Of a stretch of DNA of 64,000 bases, positions 25,747 to 34,715 are shown piece after piece (position 1 is the first letter of the stretch; every line of letters starts with the position of its first letter). The translations under genes and the position numbers were made by a program. The stretch spans positions 1-64,000 of the forward strand of contig JAFDXG010000056.1 in assembly GCA_018268105.1 (NCBI GenBank). Reading direction: 5' to 3'. The stretch comes from Bacteroidota bacterium. Its GTDB lineage: Bacteria; Bacteroidota; Bacteroidia; Chitinophagales; Chitinophagaceae. The notes beneath the pieces were generated by a model that saw only the letters and a list, made by a program, of their open reading frames with translations, ran no database searches and was not told the DNA's origin.

Positions 25747-28700
25747 ATGAAAAAAAATCATGCTTATGAAGGGAGGTATGTACCTCCATCTTTAACTAAG
25801 CTGCTAAAAGTTATGAGATTAACTTCCTTGTTTCTTATTATTGGTACCCTCACCGTACAGGCTGGCGGATTCTCACAGGATGTAAAAGTGAGTTTTACCC
25901 TTAACAAAGTAAAACTGACCACTTTTTTTAAGGTAATCGAAAAAGAAACAGATTACCGGTTTGCTTATTCCAATGATATTATTCCGGGCGGTGATATAGT
26001 AACAATCTCTGTCAGAAAAAAACCGTTGTCGGAAGTAATGAATGAAGTGATGGCAATAGCCAGTTTAAAATACCGGTTTGATAAAACTTCGGGTATTATC
26101 ATAATTTCTGAAAAACAAGGGCTACTCAATGAGAGTAGTTTGTCTGCTTTTCAAAAAACTGTAAAAGGGATTGTAATGAGCGAGAGTGGTGAACCGCTCC
26201 CGGGTGTTTCCGTTCAGGTAAAAGGTACAACCAAGGTAACTTCCACAAACGCCAATGGTACCTTTTCTATAGAAGTAGAAGACAAAGAAAAAATACTGGT
26301 ATTTTCTTATGTGGGTATGGCTACAAAAGAAGTTGCAATTGATACAGAGAAGCCAATGCAGGTTGTATTGTCTATGGTCACCAATGCATTGAATGAAGTT
26401 GTGGTAGTGGGATACGGTACCCAAAAAAGGACATTGGTTACCGGTGCTGTAGCCAGCGTTACCGGCAAAACCCTCAACGAATTGCCAGCCTTAAGTATAG
26501 CCCAGGCCTTACAAGGGCGGGTGTCGGGTGTAACAGTTACCAATAACGGTAGTCCCGGCGCTGCTCCTATTGTGCGCATCAGGGGTATCAGCTCCATCAG
26601 CTATGCATCAGATCCGCTATATGTAATAGATGGCTTTCCAACAGGCGATCTTTCCACAATTGATACTAAGGATATTGAATCCGTAGACGTACTAAAGGAT
26701 GCCTCTTCTGCTGCTATTTATGGTTCCAGAGCTACCAATGGGGTGATTATGATTACCACCAAAAAAGGCAGACGTGATGGACAATTGCGCGTAAATTATG
26801 ACGCATCTTATGGAATGCAGGAGGTTACCCAGCGACTGGATTTGCTGGATACCGAAGGATTCAAAAAGTATGCTATCGCCTATCGTGGCTCGCAAGTGCC
26901 CAGGCTGTTAGACCCATGGTTAAATACTCCTATTTATGCAGGTGCCACACAGACTTACGGAGAAACTAACACAAACTGGCAGGATGCCTATTTTCGTAAA
27001 GGGGCTATGACCGGCCATAATATTGGAATAAGTGGTGGAAATGAAAAATCCCGGTTTTATGCTTCTGCCGGATTTTTTGATCAGAAAGGTACGGCGCCAA
27101 CGGTAGGATTCAAACGTTATAATTTCAGGATTAACTCGGAACACAATATCAGCAAAGTTTTCACATTCGGCGAGAATCTCTATGTAGCGTATGGCGACCG
27201 CAATTATGATAACAACGAAACCGGCTCCAGGACTAACCTGGTAAATGTAATAAGAATGATGCCTCACATGCCGGTATACGATCCAACTTCTAATGGCGGA
27301 TACAGAGGGGTAAACAGCACTCTTGATGGCGGCGACCCTACCAATCCCATTGAAGATGCTGAATTAGTTAATCCCGGCAACAGGAAGACCGCAAAAATTT
27401 TGGGAACGGCCTACCTCGAAATCAACTTTACAAAATGGCTGAAATTCAGGTCAACCTATGGCGTAGACTACGCCAACTCACTTGACTATCGGTTCTCTCC
27501 TATTTACAATGATAATGGGGCTATCGCAGGTTCGAGTGCATCCGTTGCCACTATTACCAATAACCGCAGTTTGTCTACAGTACAATTAGCTACCCAGCAA
27601 CTTACTTTCGATAAGGATTTTGGTAATCACCATATCAATGCTATTGCCGTTTATGAAATGCAGACTCAGCAAACTAAAACTGAGAATGGCAGCGGTCAGC
27701 AGGAATCTAACGAACTTGGGACATTAAATAATGCAAAAAATGTTTCCGTTAAAACGTTGATTGGTGAAAATACTTTGCTGTCCTACCTGGGTCGTATTAG
27801 TTATGATTTTAGAGGGAAATATATACTTAGTGCAGCAATTCGCCGAGATGGGCTTTCCGTTTGGGCGCCTGGTAAAAAATGGGCAACCTTCCCCTCAGGT
27901 TCTATCGGATGGAGAATTGACCAGGAAAATTTCATGCTCAATCAATCTACCATTTCTGAGTTAAAGCTCAGAGCAGGTTATGGTATTACCGGTTTGAATG
28001 GAACCGTATTAGGAAATACCCCCTGGCTTGTATCCGTAAATGCCAATAGTGCACAATATCCTTTTAATAACAATATTACAGGTGGTCCAGCATCATCTAT
28101 ACCGGGTTTGGGTAACCAGGACCTGGAATGGGAAACAACTAAACAATTGAACATTGGCTTGGACTTAGGATTTTTGCAAAATAGGTTCACTGCAACTTTT
28201 GAATATTTCAATCGTAATACTGATAACCTGATCCTTAACGTACCATTATCGCGTTCAATGGGATTTATCAATAATCAAGTTCCCCAAAATGTTGGCTCAA
28301 TGAAAAACAGTGGTTTTGAAGCACAACTTGGCTATAATGATCGTGAGGGAGAGTTTACCTGGTATGCAAGTGCTAATTTTAGTGCTATTACCAACAAGGT
28401 TACCCGATTGGCTGAAGGTGTAACTAATATAGAGGCAGGTGGTGATGCAGACTTTGGCAGTTATAATATCACCAATACAGCAGTTGGTCAACCCATTCAG
28501 TCATTTTATGGCTGGAAAGTGTTGGGTATTTTCCAAAACCAGCAGGAAGTGGATAATAGTCCAAAACAGGCAGCAAGTACAGCGCCCGGTGATCTCAAAT
28601 TTGAAGATTATGTAAAAGATGGTACAATTGACATCAACGATCGTCAGTTCCTGGGAAGTTTTCTTCCTAAGTTTACATATGGATTTAACCTGGGGGCTAA

Positions 28701-29178
28701 TTACAAAAACTTTGACTTCTCTGCTTTCTTCCAGGGAGTACAGGGTAATAAAATCTTCAATGCTACAAGGGTTATAACTGAAGGTATGGTGCGTTTCTTT
28801 AATGCCGGTACCCAGGTACTCAATGCATGGACCCCAACAAATACACAAACGAATATTCCCAGGGCAATAGGTGCAGATCCTAATCAGAATGCAAGACCTT
28901 CAACCCGTTTTCTTGAAGATGGTTCGTATTTACGTTTGAAGAATATCATGTTGGGCTATAATATTCCATCTAATACTTTAACATCGCTTACAAAAGGCAC
29001 CGTGAAAAATTTCCGGGTATATGTGTCGGCTCAGAATATATTGACTTTTACCAAATACAGCGGTTATGATCCTGAAGTAGGGAACAGGACACCCGGCTCA
29101 TCATTAACCAATGGTATCGACTTTGCTGTATATCCCCAGCCTAAAGCCTTTCAGATTGGCTTGCAGGTAGGTTTCTAA
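25747..29178 (+). CDS. SusC/RagA-type TonB-dependent outer membrane transporter with STN domain
   Basis: A 1143-residue transporter. Signal peptide with hydrophobic LTSLFLIIGTLTVQAGG; STN domain at about residues 45-120 (LTTFFKVIEKETDYRFAYSN); carboxypeptidase-regulatory-like domain at about 138-215 (GIVMSESGEPLPGVSVQVKG); plug starting NEVVVVGYGTQKRTLVTGAV with RIRGISSISYASDPLYVIDG; then the barrel, ending FQIGLQVGF with a terminal Phe. The STN domain pairs it with the FecR protein upstream. It works with the SusD protein that starts 38 bp downstream. Substrate unknown. Confidence 0.94.
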   Translation: MKKNHAYEGRYVPPSLTKLLKVMRLTSLFLIIGTLTVQAGGFSQDVKVSFTLNKVKLTTFFKVIEKETDYRFAYSNDIIPGGDIVTISVRKKPLSEVMNEVMAIASLKYRFDKTSGIIIISEKQGLLNESSLSAFQKTVKGIVMSESGEPLPGVSVQVKGTTKVTSTNANGTFSIEVEDKEKILVFSYVGMATKEVAIDTEKPMQVVLSMVTNALNEVVVVGYGTQKRTLVTGAVASVTGKTLNELPALSIAQALQGRVSGVTVTNNGSPGAAPIVRIRGISSISYASDPLYVIDGFPTGDLSTIDTKDIESVDVLKDASSAAIYGSRATNGVIMITTKKGRRDGQLRVNYDASYGMQEVTQRLDLLDTEGFKKYAIAYRGSQVPRLLDPWLNTPIYAGATQTYGETNTNWQDAYFRKGAMTGHNIGISGGNEKSRFYASAGFFDQKGTAPTVGFKRYNFRINSEHNISKVFTFGENLYVAYGDRNYDNNETGSRTNLVNVIRMMPHMPVYDPTSNGGYRGVNSTLDGGDPTNPIEDAELVNPGNRKTAKILGTAYLEINFTKWLKFRSTYGVDYANSLDYRFSPIYNDNGAIAGSSASVATITNNRSLSTVQLATQQLTFDKDFGNHHINAIAVYEMQTQQTKTENGSGQQESNELGTLNNAKNVSVKTLIGENTLLSYLGRISYDFRGKYILSAAIRRDGLSVWAPGKKWATFPSGSIGWRIDQENFMLNQSTISELKLRAGYGITGLNGTVLGNTPWLVSVNANSAQYPFNNNITGGPASSIPGLGNQDLEWETTKQLNIGLDLGFLQNRFTATFEYFNRNTDNLILNVPLSRSMGFINNQVPQNVGSMKNSGFEAQLGYNDREGEFTWYASANFSAITNKVTRLAEGVTNIEAGGDADFGSYNITNTAVGQPIQSFYGWKVLGIFQNQQEVDNSPKQAASTAPGDLKFEDYVKDGTIDINDRQFLGSFLPKFTYGFNLGANYKNFDFSAFFQGVQGNKIFNATRVITEGMVRFFNAGTQVLNAWTPTNTQTNIPRAIGADPNQNARPSTRFLEDGSYLRLKNIMLGYNIPSNTLTSLTKGTVKNFRVYVSAQNILTFTKYSGYDPEVGNRTPGSSLTNGIDFAVYPQPKAFQIGLQVGF

Positions 29179-29216
29179 CAGCAATTTTTTTGATCAATTA
29201 TTCTAAAAAAATTATT

Positions 29217-30743
29217 ATGAAATTAAGTCTTGAAAAATATACAATTGCTGTAATGCTGGCTGGTACTGGCTTAGTGGCATGTAACAATAAGCTTGATGTA
29301 TTGGATAAAAATAATCCAACTACTGCCAGTTATTTTAAAACTGCATCAGAACTTCAAAATGGTGTAAATGGTATTTACTCTATTCTGCGTGGTGGTGAGT
29401 TGGTTGGACGCGAATGGTTTTTTATGCATGATATGAGAGGTGGAGAGTGTGCTGCAGGGGGGCCTCAGCTTGAAGCACCCAGGGCAGAGTTACTAAAAGA
29501 ACCATCGCCTGCTCCATCAAATTCGGTAATGACAAGCGTTTGGACTGGATGTTACCACATGATCAATCGGGCAAACCTGGTATTATCCATGGCTCCTGAT
29601 ATTACTGATAATACAGTACTCAGGGATCGTTTGGTTGGCGAATCAAAATTTCTTCGCGCATGGGCATATTTTGAATTGGTATCTCAATGGGGCGACGTAC
29701 CAGTGTACACCAACCCAATAGTTTCGTCAACAGATTTTAAAGGCAAAACACCTGCCGCTGATATATATACATTAATTATTGCTGACCTCACTGAAGCTGT
29801 ACAAAAACTGCCTGAAAGCTATAGCACCTCAGATAATGGACGTGCTACACGGGGCGCTGCTAACTCCCTGCTCGGACGTGTGCTGATGCAGAAGGGCGAT
29901 TATGCAGCAGCTAAAACTGCCTTGTTGCAGGTATATGGCAAATATTCGCTTGTCAGCAACTATCAGTGGAACTTTGATGGCGATGTAAGAAACGATGATG
30001 GTTCACCGGCTGCATCGGGTCATGAGTTCAATGCTGAGTCTATTTTTGAAGTAGTATTTGTAGATAAGGGCGATAATGACTTTAACTGGGGATATAACGG
30101 AGAGGGATCTACCAGCCCCTTAAGCACAGTGCGCAACCAGGAGTATGGTATTACCTGGGGAAATGTTATTCCCTCTGACCGTGCACTGAATGAGTTTGAA
30201 GATGGTGATCCCCGTTATAAATTTACTATCTTTGAAGAAGGCGATCAGATCCTTACTCAGTCTTCATCAGGGCCTCTAACACTTGTCGCTAACGATATGA
30301 ATATTGCAACATCTACGAGAAAAGGAGTAACGAAGAAAAGATTTTTCAGAAAGTACGGTATATATGATTGGGTGAATTCCGGATTTCATCCCGGTGGTTT
30401 GAATCAAAGAATAATTCGTTATGCCGATGTGCTGCTGATGCTTGCAGAATGTGAAGCAGAAGTAGGGACACCCGCCCAGGCAGCAGCATATATCAACGAG
30501 GTACGTAGCCGCCCAAGTGTGAACATGCCTCCGGTGACACTAACTACTAAGGAAGCAGCCCTCAAAGCAGTGATGCATGAACGTGCTGTAGAATTATGTG
30601 CTGAAGAGGTAAACAGTGTTGATATCCTTCGCTGGAGAGCAAAGGGATATTTCCCTTCCATTATGACCGACCCTAAAGCAGGACAGGTTGCTATGTTTCC
30701 GATACCTGCAGCAGAAACATCAACTAACCCGATGTTGAAATAA
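29217..30743 (+). CDS. SusD/RagB-family glycan-binding lipoprotein
   Basis: A 508-residue lipoprotein. I use ATG 29217 (MKLSLEKYTIAVMLAG), which gives a normal lipoprotein signal peptide with lipobox GLVAC; the frame opens upstream at a TTG (29190) that adds nothing conserved. SusD motifs: LDKNNPTTASYFKTASELQN, ESKFLRAWAYFELVSQWGDV (residues about 140-160), RYADVLLMLAECEAEVG, and HERAVELCAEEVNSVDILRW near the end. It forms the lid of the transporter encoded just upstream. A strong terminator follows 17 bp after the stop. Confidence 0.94.
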   Translation: MKLSLEKYTIAVMLAGTGLVACNNKLDVLDKNNPTTASYFKTASELQNGVNGIYSILRGGELVGREWFFMHDMRGGECAAGGPQLEAPRAELLKEPSPAPSNSVMTSVWTGCYHMINRANLVLSMAPDITDNTVLRDRLVGESKFLRAWAYFELVSQWGDVPVYTNPIVSSTDFKGKTPAADIYTLIIADLTEAVQKLPESYSTSDNGRATRGAANSLLGRVLMQKGDYAAAKTALLQVYGKYSLVSNYQWNFDGDVRNDDGSPAASGHEFNAESIFEVVFVDKGDNDFNWGYNGEGSTSPLSTVRNQEYGITWGNVIPSDRALNEFEDGDPRYKFTIFEEGDQILTQSSSGPLTLVANDMNIATSTRKGVTKKRFFRKYGIYDWVNSGFHPGGLNQRIIRYADVLLMLAECEAEVGTPAQAAAYINEVRSRPSVNMPPVTLTTKEAALKAVMHERAVELCAEEVNSVDILRWRAKGYFPSIMTDPKAGQVAMFPIPAAETSTNPMLK

Positions 30744-30760
30744 ATGAATATCCCGACTAA

Positions 30761-30796
30761 AAATAGAGGCTATACTTATAGCCTCTATTTTTTTTG
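30761..30796 (+). terminator. Rho-independent terminator after SusD gene
   Basis: AAATAGAGGCTATA (30761-30774) pairs perfectly with TATAGCCTCTATTT (30777-30790), and the T run continues to 30795. The stem is 13-14 bp. It ends the SusCD transcript, so the next gene needs its own promoter or read-through. Confidence 0.9.
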
Positions 30797-30850
30797 TACT
30801 TAAACACTACTAAAACTTATTATACAATTGGTAATTTTACCCGGAAGTAT

Positions 30851-33800
30851 ATGAAATGGATTGCTATATACCTGTCAGTTTTCTTTTTTATTTTATTGGG
30901 ATTAACATCCTGCAATAAGAAACAAAATAGAAAGATGTTTACCAAACTCCCGGTTGAAGAATCGGGGATAGCTTTCAGCAACGATATCCACGATACAGAT
31001 TCGAGTTATTCCTTTATCAATGAGTTTGGATATATGGGCGGGGGGGTAGGTATTGGAGATTTTAACAATGATGGTTTACAGGATATTTTTTTTAGTGGCA
31101 ATCAGGTAAGTTCTAAGCTCTACATAAATCGTGGTAACAATAAATTTGAAGATATAACTGAAAAAGCCGGAGTAACAACAAAAGATTGGTGTACGGGAGT
31201 GAGCATTGTTGATATTAATAACGACGGATTTGATGATATATATGTTTCGGTTTTGGGAAAAAATCTTCGTACCCGTTCCGGGAACCTCCTGTTTATTAAT
31301 CAGCATAACCTTTCATTTAAAGAATCAGCATCTGAATATGGTCTGGCAGATTCAGGGTATTCTTCACAGGCAGTTTTTTTAGACTATGACCACGATGGCG
31401 ATCTTGATATGTACCTTGCCAATTACTTGCTAAGTACTAAAAATGCAAATAGTATTTTTCCAATTGACAGAAGTGGTAAGTCGCTTGCCAATGACAGGTT
31501 ATTCAGGAATGATGGTGATACCGCTCATCTTGGACATCCTGTATTTACTGATGTAACTGTAGCAGCCGGGATAACAGAAGATGGCTATGGACTTGGAGTG
31601 TCAGTAAGTGATTTTAATCATGATGGTTGGCCGGATATATATGTGGCTAATGATTTTATTTCTAATGATGAGCTTTGGCTTAATAACCGTAATGGAACTT
31701 TTACCAATTGCATTGACAGGGCATTAAAACATCAGAGTTATTCCAGTATGGGCTCAGATGCGGCTGATATTAATAATGATGGGTTAGCTGACATCATAAC
31801 ACTTGACATGCTGCCTGAATATAACGAGCGAAAGAAGATATCGTTTTCTTTCATGAATTATGAACGATATATGGCAGAACGCAACATGGGCTACGAACCC
31901 CAATTTATGCGCAATATGCTGCAGCTTAACAATGGCAATAGAAAGCTGGGCGATACTACAGTTCCTTTCTTTAGCGAAATAGGGGAGCTTGCGGGTATAG
32001 AGGCTACCGACTGGAGCTGGAGTGTGTTGCTGGCTGATTTTAATAATGATGGCTGGAAAGATATACATGTCACTAACGGAATAGGCAGTGATTTTATCAA
32101 TGCTGATTTTCTTGAATTCAGCCGTGCTGTTTTCAGTAACAGCAATATGAGTAAAAAAGAACAGCAAAATGAAATCAGGAAAAAATTATCTTCCATAGAA
32201 CACATTAACCTGCCCAACTATCTTTTTATTAACAACCATAATTTACAGTTTGAAGATGTATCGGCAATAGCCGGAATTAATGAACTGTCTTTGTCGAATG
32301 GGGCTGCTTATGCTGACCTTGATAATGACGGAGACCTTGATCTTGTTGTCAATAATATTAATAAACCCGCTTTTGTATTTATCAATAACATCAGAGAAAT
32401 AGCAGCAGATACATCTCATCACTTCATGGGCATCATTTTAAAAGGCGATAGTGTTAACCGGCATGGTATTGGCGCTAAAGTTTACTTGTATGATAATGAT
32501 ACTTTGCAATTGCAGGAACAGAATCCGGCAAGAGGTTATTTTTCATCGGTGGATTACAGGTTATTCTTCGGGTTGGGGAAACACAAAATAGCAGATTCCA
32601 TACGGATAATTTGGCCCGATGGTAAACAGCAATTGTTAAAAGACTGTCCTGCAGATACCATGCTTGTGCTGGATTGGCAGAATGCCGGTAATACACATTT
32701 TGTTGAAAAGAGGTCTGCTACTTTGTTTGCGGATATTACTTCTTCCTCTGGCATCTCCTATATACATCATGAAAATGTTTTCAATGACTTTTCCATGCAA
32801 CGATTGTTACCTCAGAAGTTTTCACAGTTGGGGCCTTATATAGCAACTAGCGATATTAATAATGATGGAAAGACTGACTTCTTTGTGGGAGGTGCATTTA
32901 ATTATTCAGGAAAAATATTTACACAAAACAATTCTCAGTCTTTCACTGTAAAAAATCTAACAGACAGCATAAAGTTTGAAGAAGATGTAGATTGTATTTT
33001 TTTTGATGCGGACAATGATGGTGATGCCGACTTGCTGGTAACCGGCGGGGATTATCAATATGATGCACGTTCTGAATATTATAAGCCAAGATTATACATG
33101 AATGATGGCAAGGGAAATTTTCACTTACAAAAGAATGCTATACCTGATTCTGTAAGGACAATCACCGGGAAGGTTGTTTCTTTTGATTATGATAATGATG
33201 GCGACCTGGACCTGTTTATTGGCGGCCGTGTTTCAAAAAAGTATCCAATGCCTCCTGATAGTTACCTGTTGCAGAATAATGGCGGGATATTTAGGGATGT
33301 TACTAATATCGTTTGCCCTGCATTAAGAAATATTGGTATGGTTACCTCTGCTGTCAGTATTGATTTTAACAATGATAAACAACCCGATCTCGTTGTAGCT
33401 GGAGAATGGATGCCAGTCAGGTTTTTTAGAAATAACAATGGTAAACTTGAGGATGTCACAGTGAATACAGGACTTGTTAATATGAATGGTATGTGGAGGA
33501 GCCTTGCCGCTATGGATATGGACAATGATGGGGATATTGACCTCGTTGCCGGTAATCTTGGATTGAATTGCAGCTACCGGGTGAGTACAAATGAACCGAT
33601 GGAATTGTTTGCCGCCGACCTTGATGGCAATGGCAGTATAGATCCGGTAAATTTTTATTACATTAAAACAAAAGATGGGAAAAAATATTCACGTCCCGGT
33701 ATAAGCTTGAGCCAATTGGCAACCCAGGTACCCGGAATAAAAAAACAGTTTCAATTCAATGAAAATTATGCACGAGCAGGGTTTGAAGAAATTTTTGAAG

Positions 33801-34216
33801 GAGTAGACAAGAGACATATATTCCATTTGTATTGCAATGAAACAAGAACCTGTTATTTTGAAAATAAAGGCAATGGTAAATTTGAAAAACATCCATTGCC
33901 TGTAGAGGTACAGTTTGCGCCTGTTAATGCTATTATTTGTAATGATTTGGATAGTGATGGAAATAAAGATATCCTGTTAGCGGGCAATGAATACCAGGCT
34001 GAAGTAATGAGGGGGAGATATGATGCCTCTTATGGCTGTTACCTAAGAGGTAATGGAAGAAATGAATTTACTGCTGTTGCACCGGCTGAAAGTGGATTTA
34101 TTGTAGACGGTGATGTAAAGGATATGAAAGTAATTACAATGCCTGATAAAACTAAGCGAATATTAGTAGCTGTAAATAATGATTCGTTAAGGGTGTTTAA
34201 GGTAAGGGGAAATTGA
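30851..34216 (+). CDS. Large FG-GAP/VCBS-repeat lipoprotein with ASPIC/UnbV domain
   Basis: A 1121-residue lipoprotein from ATG 30851, with lipobox LTSC. It contains at least eleven FG-GAP/VCBS calcium-binding repeats of the form IGDFNNDGLQDIFFSGN, VDINNDGFDDIYVS, LDYDHDGDLDMYLAN and MDMDNDGDIDLVAGN, which make one or two beta-propellers; in the middle (about residues 545-615) is an ASPIC/UnbV domain (IIWPDGKQQL). Such proteins often sit next to SusCD genes in Bacteroidota and may bind or hold glycans at the cell surface; no catalytic residues can be named. It follows the SusD gene after a terminator. Function is not established. Confidence 0.88.
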   Translation: MKWIAIYLSVFFFILLGLTSCNKKQNRKMFTKLPVEESGIAFSNDIHDTDSSYSFINEFGYMGGGVGIGDFNNDGLQDIFFSGNQVSSKLYINRGNNKFEDITEKAGVTTKDWCTGVSIVDINNDGFDDIYVSVLGKNLRTRSGNLLFINQHNLSFKESASEYGLADSGYSSQAVFLDYDHDGDLDMYLANYLLSTKNANSIFPIDRSGKSLANDRLFRNDGDTAHLGHPVFTDVTVAAGITEDGYGLGVSVSDFNHDGWPDIYVANDFISNDELWLNNRNGTFTNCIDRALKHQSYSSMGSDAADINNDGLADIITLDMLPEYNERKKISFSFMNYERYMAERNMGYEPQFMRNMLQLNNGNRKLGDTTVPFFSEIGELAGIEATDWSWSVLLADFNNDGWKDIHVTNGIGSDFINADFLEFSRAVFSNSNMSKKEQQNEIRKKLSSIEHINLPNYLFINNHNLQFEDVSAIAGINELSLSNGAAYADLDNDGDLDLVVNNINKPAFVFINNIREIAADTSHHFMGIILKGDSVNRHGIGAKVYLYDNDTLQLQEQNPARGYFSSVDYRLFFGLGKHKIADSIRIIWPDGKQQLLKDCPADTMLVLDWQNAGNTHFVEKRSATLFADITSSSGISYIHHENVFNDFSMQRLLPQKFSQLGPYIATSDINNDGKTDFFVGGAFNYSGKIFTQNNSQSFTVKNLTDSIKFEEDVDCIFFDADNDGDADLLVTGGDYQYDARSEYYKPRLYMNDGKGNFHLQKNAIPDSVRTITGKVVSFDYDNDGDLDLFIGGRVSKKYPMPPDSYLLQNNGGIFRDVTNIVCPALRNIGMVTSAVSIDFNNDKQPDLVVAGEWMPVRFFRNNNGKLEDVTVNTGLVNMNGMWRSLAAMDMDNDGDIDLVAGNLGLNCSYRVSTNEPMELFAADLDGNGSIDPVNFYYIKTKDGKKYSRPGISLSQLATQVPGIKKQFQFNENYARAGFEEIFEGVDKRHIFHLYCNETRTCYFENKGNGKFEKHPLPVEVQFAPVNAIICNDLDSDGNKDILLAGNEYQAEVMRGRYDASYGCYLRGNGRNEFTAVAPAESGFIVDGDVKDMKVITMPDKTKRILVAVNNDSLRVFKVRGN

Positions 34217-34319
34217 TATATTTTTTTGCTTTATCATTAATTTCAATACTCCAACTGCAGGTTAACATATTCGGTACACGGTGGAAATTTTATTTTCTCG
34301 TATCAAGGCCGTATCTCAC

Positions 34320-34410
34320 GCAGGTCTCCGGGTCTGTGCCGTGTCATTATTTTTTTAGCAAAGTGGGTGTGTAGTTGATTTAGTTATCAATAAATTGAAA
34401 AAAGTATATT
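34320..34410 (+). repeat. Palindromic intergenic repeat, copy 2
   Basis: GCAGGTCTCCGGGTCTGTGCC (first 21 bases, stem imperfect) followed by GTGTCATT, a T run, GTGTGTAGTTGATTTAG and TATCAATAAAT. It matches copy 1 at 23373-23460 over about 85 bp with gaps. It lies in the same position relative to its neighbours, just after the last gene of a carbohydrate operon. Confidence 0.6.
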
Positions 34411-34559
34411 GCATTAAAGCAAATCAGATATGTGCTGGTTTTGTAGCGTTGCCGGAGCAATGGCTATATAGCAGTGCCATTTATTATTAAGTAAACGATG
34501 GTAACGGGTTAATTGAAATTATAGACGTGTATTAAACGGCAAGATAAGTAATTTCGAAG

Positions 34560-34579
34560 CACAGGTCAGGAGACCTGCC
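34560..34579 (-). repeat. Palindromic intergenic repeat, inverted core copy
   Basis: CACAGGTCAGGAGACCTGCC is the reverse complement of GGCAGGTCTCCTGACCTGTG, differing from copy 1 by one base in the loop. The similarity does not extend beyond the core. CAGGTC and GACCTG form a perfect stem. Confidence 0.55.
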
Positions 34580-34715
34580 TTCTTCCCGGGCGTAGTCTCG
34601 GCGCATAGGCATGTGCGATAGCCGCCGGACTCGCCATGTAATAAATGAGGCGGCAACTCAGACCTGGCCAAAACGCCTGGCAACAAAACCTGCACACAAC
34701 TGTCTATATTTTGTT

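Larger units (their letters stand above)
34217..34715. other. Intergenic region with palindromic repeats
   Basis: No gene can be supported in these 499 bp between convergent genes. It holds two copies of the palindromic repeat (34320-34410, and an inverted core at 34560-34579) and a GC-richer stretch at 34585-34660 that differs in base use from the AT-rich surroundings. No tRNA or other known RNA was recognised. Confidence 0.55.

Noticed and set aside
34320..34579. A complete MITE bounded by the two inverted palindrome copies
   Set aside because: Only about 20 bp match between the ends, each end is itself a palindrome, and no target-site duplication is visible.
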